Assembly: GCA_021772215.1 (NCBI GenBank) | Contig: JAJFMK010000016.1 | Location: 1 to 12,140 of the forward strand | Direction of reading: 5' to 3' | DNA: 12,140 nt | Origin: Chlamydiota bacterium | GTDB lineage: Bacteria; Chlamydiota; Chlamydiia; Chlamydiales; JAJFMK01 | Shown: positions 5,049-11,400 of the stretch, one piece after another | How the letters are laid out: every line of letters begins with the position of its first letter | How positions within the stretch are numbered: the stretch's first letter is position 1 | Notes under the pieces: model-generated | What the model was told of the DNA's origin: nothing | The model's database searches: none | Seen by the model: the letters and a program-made list of their open reading frames with translations, nothing else | Made by a program: the position numbers and the translations under genes

Positions 5049-8000
5049 AAAACTAATGGAAACAGCGATACGGTCAGATTCGTGGGTCGCTTTTGCACAC
5101 AATGCAACAGCGCTACAATCGAGTGATAGTTCATTGTTAACTATTTTTTTTGAGGCACTGCAAAGTTTATCTTGGGGGCAAAAGTTTGAGCAGGTGTCGC
5201 AAGCATCGCTTATTGGGCCTACTTCATCTCTAGCCAACATTGCAATGAGCACAGTTTGTGTTGCAGTAGCGAGTGCACTTGCAAGGCATTCAGCTCCTGC
5301 AGGGATTGTAGTTGGCGCAGGGTTGCTTGCTGGGGTGGATGCTAGACCAGTAACTGAACCGAATGCTAAGCGCTTAGGTGTAGGACCTGTTGTAGTTAAC
5401 CCTATTGCAGATTACCAAATGGAGCCTGGAGAAACATTTAGTTTAACGATAAATCTTTGGGATGTCTTTAGTCATCCTAATTCAGATGAAAACTTGTGTA
5501 TCCATGTCCAGCAAAGTGATGGTAGTCCACTTCCTGATTGGCTATCGTTAGAGATGGCAGCGCCGGTGTTGTTGGGATCTTTGGGTACTTCGAAAGCACT
5601 GGAAGTTGCAAAAGCGGGAGATTATGCCTATGTGGCAAATGACTTTGCAGGCTTAAAAATCATCGATGTTAGTGACCCAGCGTATCCTTACTTAATCGGA
5701 TCTTTGGATGTTTTTGGAGCAGCTGGCGTCGCAGTAGTGGGAAATCATGTTTATGTGGCGGATTACACTGAAGGCTTAAAAATCATCGATGTTAGTGACC
5801 CTGCGAATCCTTGCTTAATGGGATCTTTGGATACTTATAGTGCATATGGAGTCACAGTTTCGGGGAATTATGCTTATGTAGCGGATCACAGCGAAGGCTT
5901 AAAAATCATCGATGTTAGTGACCCTGCGAATCCTAACTTAACGGGATCTTTGGATACTTATAGCGCATATGGAGTCGCTGTTTCGGGAGATTATGCCTAT
6001 GTGGCGGATGGCCCTCAAGGCTTAAAAATCATCGATGTTAGTGACCCTGCGAGTCCCACTTTGATGGGGTCTTTGGATACTTCTGTAGCAGTTGGAGTCG
6101 ACTTGGCAGGAAATTATGCCTACGTGGCGGATTACACTGAAGGCTTAAAAGTCATCGATGTGAGCAATCCCGCTAATCCCACTTTGACAGGATATTTGGA
6201 TACTGATGAAGTGCAGGGGGTCGCCTTGGTAGGAAATTCTGCCTATGTGGCGGATGGCCCTCAAGGCTTAAAAATCATCGACGTGAGTGACCCTGCGAAT
6301 CCTACTTTGATGGGGTCTTTGGATACTTATCTAGCAGCAGGAGTCACTGTGGTGGGAAATTATGCTTATGTCGCGGATGACACTGAAGGCTTAAAAGTCG
6401 TCGACGTTAGGACACGCGAGCTTTCTGGGGTACCCGGATTACCAGATGTAGGAACTTATTCGATCGATGTCATCGCTGAAGATTCAATGGGAAAAAGCAT
6501 CACAGATACCTTTGTACTACGTATGGGGTCCATTTTAGTAGTTAACCCCATCCCTGATCAATCAGTACAAATCAACAATCCGTTTCTTCTCACTTTTGAT
6601 GAAGAAACATTCAATGATCTCAATGGCAACTCTTTGACTTATTTATCTTTATTGGAAGGCGGAAGCCCACTCCCTACCTGGCTAGCCTTTGATCCTCCAA
6701 GCAGAACATTTTCCGGTACCCCACTCTCTGGTGATCAAAACCTGTATTTTGTTGAGGTAACTGCAACCAACCCACTCAGCGAAAGTAAGAGCGATGTTTT
6801 TGAACTCGATGTATTAAATAGAGCGCCGACAGTTCAGTTTCCTTTATTGAACCAAATTACTGAAGTAGGCTCAACTTTTGGCTACATTTTCAGTGAAAAT
6901 GCTTTCATTGACGAAGACGGCGATAGCTTGAGTTATAACGCAACTTTATCAGGATCTGCACTGCCTATTTGGCTTAGTTTTAATGGGGCTGCCCGTACAT
7001 TTTCAGGTACGCCTGTATCTGGAGATCAAGCGATTTATCGTATTGACGTTACCGCAAGCGATGATTTCGGTGGCTCAGTTCTATCCTCTTTTGATCTCAC
7101 AGTTCCAAATCGCGCACCTACGTTGGAAAATCCTCTTTCTAATCAAATCGCTCCAAATGGTGCCTTGTTCTCTTTTGCAGTCCCTGCAAATACTTTTGTT
7201 GATCCAGATGAGGACCCACTGACCTATAACGCGACTTTACAGGACGACAATCCTCTCCCCATCTGGCTCAGCTTTGATGCACCCACACAAACTTTTTCTG
7301 GGACTCCATCAGTTCGTGGCAATCACTTTATCAAAACAAGCGCTCAAGATCCTTTTGGAGCTTCAGCCAATGCCCCCTTTGAAATTGTTGTTCCTAACAC
7401 AGCTCCTATCGTGTCTAACCCTTTATCAAATCAAGTTTCTGAAATTGGTCAAGCCTTCAATTACGTTGTTCCAGCAAATACCTTCTTTGATTTAGATAAC
7501 GACCCATTAACATACTCATCAAGACTCCAAGGAGGAAATCCTCTTCCTGCTTGGCTTAACTTTAATCCTGCAACGCGCACATTTTCCGGCACCACTACAG
7601 ATAGAAACAGCTATTCGATTGAAGTGATTGCCACTGATGGAGCCGGTGGTGAAGGGATTGCTCCATTAGAGTTTCGTGTGGCAAATAATGCTCCTATTGT
7701 CAATCAATCCATTGAAAATCAAAGCGTCAATGTAGGCGTGCCCTATCTATTCACCTTCCATGAGATGACATTCACAGATGCAGACAATGATACTTTAAGC
7801 TATTCAGCAACGCCCTTGCCTTCATGGCTAAGCTTTAATGAGCAAACCTTTTCAGGAACACCAGTTGCAGGTGATCAAAATACGTATTCTATTAATGTAA
7901 ATGCGGATGATAGTTTTGGTGGTGAAGCAAGTACAAGTTTTAATCTTACAGTGCCTAATAGAGCTCCTGTTGTTTCGATTCCCCTTTCTGATCATAAATT

Positions 8001-9660
8001 TACTGCAGATATGCTTTCCTTCTACTCTGTTCCAGAAGAAACATTTACTGACGCCGATGGGGACCTCCTTACATACACTTCTCAACTAACTGATAATCAA
8101 CCGCTTCCTGTTTGGCTTACCTTTGATGGGCAAACTTTCTCAGGGACCATTCCTGCAAGCCAGTCAACTCCCCTTTCGATTGAAGTGAGATCAGAGGATC
8201 CCTTTGGAGCAAATGCGACGAGCTCATTCGAGCTCTCTGTTAACCTTGCTCCCGTTTTGGAAGGTTTCATTGAAAATCAAGAGGGTTCTGTTGGCAATCC
8301 ATTTCTATTCACTTTCAATCCCAATATTTTTTCAGATCCCGATGGAGACGCGCTAGCTTTCAACTCAGAACTATCAGATGGCACCCCTCTCCCCTCATGG
8401 CTTTCGTTTTACCCTGAAACCTACACATATTTAGGTTCTCCTGGGATTAACGACAAAGGTATTATTTTTGTGAAGCTAATAGCTAACGATGGTTTTGGTG
8501 GAACAGCTGATGGAACTTTTGGAATTGCCATTTCTAACCTTGCGAGTAACAACCCTCCGCTGTTAACTCTAAAAATCCCTCAACAAATGGGGAAAACAGA
8601 TGAGCTCTTTGACTATGTTTTTCCTGTTAATACGTTTACCGATCCTGATGGAGATTCTCTTAGCTACTCCTCAAACTTAGAGGGAGGATCTCCTTTGCCT
8701 AGCTGGCTCATTTTCACATCCGAGCTAAGGCGATTTAATGGGATTCCGCATAGTCCAGAAGCAATGCGCGTCACAGTTGTTGCTGAAGATAGCAAAGGGG
8801 GTATTGCCCTAGATACATTTTCGCTAACAATCGAAGATGCCACCAACTACCCTCCAACGGTACTCAATCCCATCGGAGGTCAAACAGCTAAAGTGGGGCA
8901 GAAATTTGAGTTCGTGATACCGCTTGATACTTTCGTAGATGTAAATGAAGATCCCCTCTCCTTTTCAGTTCAAAGGTTTGGAGGACAACAATTGCCAAAA
9001 TGGCTCACATTTGATCCTGCCTCGCGCGCTTTTTCCGGAAAACCAGACATGTGGGATACAGATACATACGCTGATCGCATACACTCGATCGAACTGATAG
9101 CAAGTGATGGACATGCGAGCGTGACAACTGCATTTCCTCTATCTGTTGAAGGAGAATCCTTTTGGGAGTTGCTAATTAAAGCTGGCGCACCAATAGCAGC
9201 GGTTGCATCTTCTGGATATGCAGGCTACAGGAACCGAGCGACTCTTTGGAATATGTTTTTAAAGAGTAAATACCAAAAGCCTGCAGAACAAGCTATTGCA
9301 GGTAGTGCTTTTGAAAGGGAAATTGATTTAGATCCTGATCTGGTTGCTAAAGTGCAAGCATTTCGAAATGGCAAAGTGTTAAGAGGGGGTAAACCACTCC
9401 CTGATTGGTTAAGGTATGATGACAAAGAAAACAAGCTCACAGGTATCCCTCAAGATGATGATCGGAGCAAACTTGCTATCCGAGTTTTTGGTCACGACGA
9501 AAGGATAAGAGAAGAGTTTACGCTTCGAGTTAAGACAGCAACAGATGGCGATGACTCGGATGAAGAAGTAGAGCTTGGTTTTTTTCAAAAACTGTGTAGC
9601 AAGACTCCGAGAGCTACTCAGATGAAGACCATGAGCGAACCACTTTTAGAAGATAATTAA
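5044..9660 (+). CDS. Giant repeat protein: about 11 cadherin/dystroglycan-like Ig domains with an LVIVD beta-propeller nested in the first
   Basis: The 1538-residue product starts at an ATG with GGAG seven bases upstream. Residues 1-60 are polar to mildly hydrophobic. Residues 62-100 contain hydrophobic stretches (IAMSTVCVAVASALA and PAGIVVGAGLLAGVDA), perhaps an extended signal or membrane segment ending near VDA-RP. Ig-like domains of about 96 residues start near 116, 498, 596, 693, 789, 885, 976, 1071, 1173 and 1272. They carry the putative-Ig/CADG signature: NPIxxQ, then FxDxDGDxLxY (possible Ca2+ sites), LPxWLxF and FSGTP. Domain 1 is interrupted after LPDWLSL by seven 41-residue LVIVD repeats (175-455) and resumes at RELSGVPGLPDVGTYSIDV. 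A weakly hydrophobic segment (about 1376-1397) precedes a degenerate eleventh domain (about 1410-1497, with KPLPDWLRYDDKENKLTGIP). An acidic tail ends in SEPLLEDN. No LPXTG, beta-barrel or RTX export signal is seen. A surface adhesin or binding role is inferred from architecture. Confidence 0.88.
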   Translation: MQKLMETAIRSDSWVAFAHNATALQSSDSSLLTIFFEALQSLSWGQKFEQVSQASLIGPTSSLANIAMSTVCVAVASALARHSAPAGIVVGAGLLAGVDARPVTEPNAKRLGVGPVVVNPIADYQMEPGETFSLTINLWDVFSHPNSDENLCIHVQQSDGSPLPDWLSLEMAAPVLLGSLGTSKALEVAKAGDYAYVANDFAGLKIIDVSDPAYPYLIGSLDVFGAAGVAVVGNHVYVADYTEGLKIIDVSDPANPCLMGSLDTYSAYGVTVSGNYAYVADHSEGLKIIDVSDPANPNLTGSLDTYSAYGVAVSGDYAYVADGPQGLKIIDVSDPASPTLMGSLDTSVAVGVDLAGNYAYVADYTEGLKVIDVSNPANPTLTGYLDTDEVQGVALVGNSAYVADGPQGLKIIDVSDPANPTLMGSLDTYLAAGVTVVGNYAYVADDTEGLKVVDVRTRELSGVPGLPDVGTYSIDVIAEDSMGKSITDTFVLRMGSILVVNPIPDQSVQINNPFLLTFDEETFNDLNGNSLTYLSLLEGGSPLPTWLAFDPPSRTFSGTPLSGDQNLYFVEVTATNPLSESKSDVFELDVLNRAPTVQFPLLNQITEVGSTFGYIFSENAFIDEDGDSLSYNATLSGSALPIWLSFNGAARTFSGTPVSGDQAIYRIDVTASDDFGGSVLSSFDLTVPNRAPTLENPLSNQIAPNGALFSFAVPANTFVDPDEDPLTYNATLQDDNPLPIWLSFDAPTQTFSGTPSVRGNHFIKTSAQDPFGASANAPFEIVVPNTAPIVSNPLSNQVSEIGQAFNYVVPANTFFDLDNDPLTYSSRLQGGNPLPAWLNFNPATRTFSGTTTDRNSYSIEVIATDGAGGEGIAPLEFRVANNAPIVNQSIENQSVNVGVPYLFTFHEMTFTDADNDTLSYSATPLPSWLSFNEQTFSGTPVAGDQNTYSINVNADDSFGGEASTSFNLTVPNRAPVVSIPLSDHKFTADMLSFYSVPEETFTDADGDLLTYTSQLTDNQPLPVWLTFDGQTFSGTIPASQSTPLSIEVRSEDPFGANATSSFELSVNLAPVLEGFIENQEGSVGNPFLFTFNPNIFSDPDGDALAFNSELSDGTPLPSWLSFYPETYTYLGSPGINDKGIIFVKLIANDGFGGTADGTFGIAISNLASNNPPLLTLKIPQQMGKTDELFDYVFPVNTFTDPDGDSLSYSSNLEGGSPLPSWLIFTSELRRFNGIPHSPEAMRVTVVAEDSKGGIALDTFSLTIEDATNYPPTVLNPIGGQTAKVGQKFEFVIPLDTFVDVNEDPLSFSVQRFGGQQLPKWLTFDPASRAFSGKPDMWDTDTYADRIHSIELIASDGHASVTTAFPLSVEGESFWELLIKAGAPIAAVASSGYAGYRNRATLWNMFLKSKYQKPAEQAIAGSAFEREIDLDPDLVAKVQAFRNGKVLRGGKPLPDWLRYDDKENKLTGIPQDDDRSKLAIRVFGHDERIREEFTLRVKTATDGDDSDEEVELGFFQKLCSKTPRATQMKTMSEPLLEDN
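5566..6426 (+). repeat. Seven in-phase 123-bp tandem units (LVIVD beta-propeller blades)
   Basis: The anchor GGCTTAAAA followed by RTCRTCGA occurs at 5650, 5773, 5896, 6019, 6142, 6265 and 6388, always exactly 123 bp apart. Each unit encodes 41 residues of the type GSLDTYSAYGVTVSGNYAYVA then a short variable loop and GLKIIDVSDPANP. Seven copies suit a closed seven-bladed propeller. The units are much more alike in DNA than the Ig-domain repeats, suggesting recent expansion or gene conversion. The last unit loses SDPANP and runs back into the Ig domain. Confidence 0.93.
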
Positions 9661-9676
9661 TTGGAGAAATTATGCA
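9619..9676 (+). repeat. 58-bp direct repeat, right arm, with start stub of a lost downstream copy
   Basis: It duplicates 4991-5048. It covers the tail codons of the large gene, its stop, the same TTGGAGAAATT ribosome binding site and an ATG at 9672. The frame from that ATG reads MQTLIQILNTV and stops at 9707. The first residues resemble MQKLMETAI of the intact gene, so this appears to be the 5' stub of a deleted or decayed next copy. Confidence 0.88.
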
Positions 9677-9971
9677 GACACTTATACAAATTTTGAATAC
9701 AGTTTAGTTCGATATCGCTCTATTCTCCTTTAAATTTTTCAAGGGTTCAAAAGAAGAGTTTTGTTATCAGATCTATAGCCCGCCAAGTTTTGTTTTCACT
9801 TGCTTATCACTGGATCGAATTTACAAAAATAGGTGTTACACTACCTTATTGTGACCTGTATCCTGAAACGTGGCTCCAAAGGAATTGCACATTTTTCGTC
9901 AAACAAATGTATAGACAGCAATGGAGATAATTTCATAAAATCTAATTTCCATTTTAACACCAAGGGTACCG
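9677..9971. other. Intergenic region between the giant gene and the ankyrin gene
   Basis: Beyond the 11-codon stub there is no supported gene on either strand and no strong terminator for the giant gene. A weak promoter-like pair, TTGCAC (9885-9890) and TGTATA (9908-9913) with a 17-bp spacer, could serve the ankyrin gene. AAGGGT (9962-9967) is its ribosome binding site. Confidence 0.4.
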
Positions 9972-10820
9972 ATGAACAAATTCTCTCTTTTAACATTTTG
10001 CGCTCTTGTTATGCTGACAAGCTGCAATCAAAACAGAGCGCCTATGTACGACGACTGCATGATTGTTTGTAATGAAAAATTAACCCCTCAGTTGCTGAGC
10101 GCCGTTGATGCAGAAGACATTGGAACTGTTGTTTCTCTTATTGAAAACAACGCTGATGTAAACGCCAAAAATATTTATGGTGAACCACTTCTTATTCAAG
10201 AGATTAAGAAAAACAACATCGCTATGGTTAAAACGCTTGTAGAAAACCAAGCCGATGTAAATATAGCTGATTCTCAAGGAAACACACCTCTTATGCACGT
10301 CATTGCCAATGGAAATAAGAGTGTGCCGAAGAAATTAAGCAATGGACAAATTATCTATATAGCACCACAAGAGGTGAATTCATTTTTGTTAGATCTACTC
10401 GTAACATCTGGCGCTAATGTAGATGCTCAAAACAACTTTGGTGAGACAGCTCTTGCACAAGCTGCAAAGCTTGGAAATAATAAGTCGATACAGTTTCTCG
10501 TAGAAAATAGGGCCAATGTCGATATGAAAGATATTCGCGGAATGACTCCGCTCTTAAGCGCAGTCGCCAATGGACGTATAGAAACCGCAGAATTGTTACT
10601 TTGCAACGGCGCTAACATCAATGCTACAGATAAAGATGGGCAGACAGCTCTAATATTAGCTGCCCAGTCTGGCTACTTAGAGCTTGCAAAAACTCTCATC
10701 AACCACAGCGCATCTGTCGATTCTCGTGATCACATGGGCGCTACTGCATTAGAGATTGCAACGATTAAAGGTGATAATCAGATTGTCTCTTTGATAGAAC
10801 AGCAATATCTAGCTCAATAG
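9972..10820 (+). CDS. Ankyrin-repeat lipoprotein
   Basis: The 282-residue product begins with a lipoprotein signal: MNK, a hydrophobic core (FSLLTFCALVM) and the lipobox LTSC, with lipidated Cys18. The mature protein is almost entirely ankyrin repeats: about 38-70, 71-103, 104-157, 158-190, 191-223, 224-256 and a partial last one at 257-282. Each has the TPLxxAxxxG...LLxxGAxVxxxDxxG pattern, for example QTALILAAQSGYLELAKTLI. The third is longer than the rest because of an insertion at about 116-136 (from KSVPKKLSNG to APQEVN) that would extend a loop. Ankyrin arrays bind protein partners. A signal-peptidase-II anchor places it in the cell envelope, so a scaffold or a binding partner of periplasmic or surface proteins is more likely than a cytosolic injected effector. 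An AAGGGT ribosome binding site sits four bases ahead of the ATG. A strong hairpin follows the stop. Confidence 0.9.
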   Translation: MNKFSLLTFCALVMLTSCNQNRAPMYDDCMIVCNEKLTPQLLSAVDAEDIGTVVSLIENNADVNAKNIYGEPLLIQEIKKNNIAMVKTLVENQADVNIADSQGNTPLMHVIANGNKSVPKKLSNGQIIYIAPQEVNSFLLDLLVTSGANVDAQNNFGETALAQAAKLGNNKSIQFLVENRANVDMKDIRGMTPLLSAVANGRIETAELLLCNGANINATDKDGQTALILAAQSGYLELAKTLINHSASVDSRDHMGATALEIATIKGDNQIVSLIEQQYLAQ

Positions 10821-10827
10821 TCTTACA

Positions 10828-10859
10828 TCAATGGGGTTAGCGAAGGCTGGCCCCATTGA
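10828..10859 (+). terminator. Hairpin terminator of the ankyrin gene
   Basis: TCAATGGGG (10828-10836) pairs perfectly with CCCCATTGA (10851-10859). The stem extends inward through T-G pairs and AGC/GCT to a GAAG loop. It starts eight bases after the stop codon. The following sequence, ATTTCC, is only modestly T-rich. Confidence 0.72.
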
Positions 10860-10872
10860 ATTTCCTACTCTT
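10849..10872 (+). repeat. 24-nt dispersed repeat, copy 2
   Basis: GGCCCCATTGAATTTCCTA followed by CTCTT. It overlaps the 3' arm and tail of the ankyrin terminator and matches the complement of 501-524 except at one position. Confidence 0.7.
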
Positions 10873-10954
10873 TTAGAGCCCAGTCTCAATCCACTTCTAT
10901 TGATCCACCTCTATGCCAAAAAGGGTGTTTAAACGCCTTGTGATTTAGAAAAAG

Positions 10955-10984
10955 TTGACCTAATTTATAGGTTTTGTCAATACT
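10955..10984 (+). promoter_or_regulatory. Candidate promoter with operator-like palindrome before the small membrane protein
   Basis: TTGACC (10955-10960) could be a -35 box with AATACT (10979-10984) as a poor -10 at 18 bp. The palindrome ACCTA-ATTTA-TAGGT (10958-10972), inside a wider TTGAC...GTCAA symmetry (10955-10980), overlaps the -35 and spacer, where a repressor would bind. The surrounding DNA up to the gene is very AT-rich, with a T-run at 11011-11019. Confidence 0.35.
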
Positions 10985-11045
10985 TATATATCAATTCGCC
11001 GGCTTAGCGATTTTTTTTTAATTTTAACAAAGTATGAGGTTTTAT

Positions 11046-11318
11046 ATGTGTAATCTAAGTTCTGTTTCGGCCAATGTCTTTCAAGGAATTTCTCCTAATG
11101 ACAGACGCTTTGGGGTTGATTCTACTATGTTTAGAAATGTTGGTGAGGGTCTTGCGGCAGCAGTTTTTGCTTTAGCTCTATCTACTTTATCAATCGGTTA
11201 TGCTTATGGTCAATACTCTGCTGGAAAAGCTTTTACTGCTACTGCTGCCTATGCAGGAGCTGGTATTATGGTATCTATTTTGATTGGTGGAATTGTCTTC
11301 CTGCTTATCAAAGAGTAG
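11046..11318 (+). CDS. Small membrane protein with bilobed hydrophobic region, unknown function
   Basis: The 90-residue product has a polar N-terminus of about 32 residues (MCNLSSVSANVFQGISPNDR) and two hydrophobic helices, about 33-55 (GLAAAVFALALSTLSIGYAY) and 62-88 (AYAGAGIMVSILIGGIVFLL). A short loop YGQYSAGK separates them, and the protein ends LLIKE. The start at 11046 is preferred because GAGG lies six bases ahead; the ATG at 11034 adds four residues and lacks a ribosome binding site. Two closely spaced membrane helices behind a Ser-rich polar N-terminus recall the bilobed hydrophobic domain of chlamydial inclusion-membrane (Inc) proteins, but this is only a topology resemblance. It lies 24 bases before the deubiquitinase gene in the same direction, so the two may be co-transcribed. 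Confidence 0.6.
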   Translation: MCNLSSVSANVFQGISPNDRRFGVDSTMFRNVGEGLAAAVFALALSTLSIGYAYGQYSAGKAFTATAAYAGAGIMVSILIGGIVFLLIKE

Positions 11319-11329
11319 AAACATTTATC

Positions 11330-11400
11330 AAGAAGAATGTCCATGATCGTTCCAGTAATGCACACTCTGCAAACGGCAACATCTCATGTGCATTCTTCTT
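11330..11400 (+). promoter_or_regulatory. Inverted repeat enclosing the start codon of the USP-like gene
   Basis: AAGAAGAATG (11330-11339) is perfectly complementary to CATTCTTCTT (11391-11400). A competing pair, AATGCAC (11357-11363) with GTGCATT (11388-11394), lies within. The left arm contains the only candidate ribosome binding site (AAGAAG) and an upstream ATG. Folding would hide the start; it could also act as a weak terminator for the gene before. Confidence 0.5.

Noticed and set aside
5566..6426. CRISPR-like regular repeats
   Set aside because: The 123-bp period is in phase with an open reading frame and encodes LVIVD blades; there are no short identical repeats separated by unique spacers.
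6983..8089. Several 60-80 codon frames on both strands inside the giant gene
   Set aside because: They repeat at similar offsets in successive Ig domains, as expected for out-of-frame shadows of a repetitive coding sequence.
9833..10072. 79-codon frame overlapping the start of the ankyrin gene
   Set aside because: It overlaps the lipoprotein signal in another frame, lacks a ribosome binding site and has no protein-like features.
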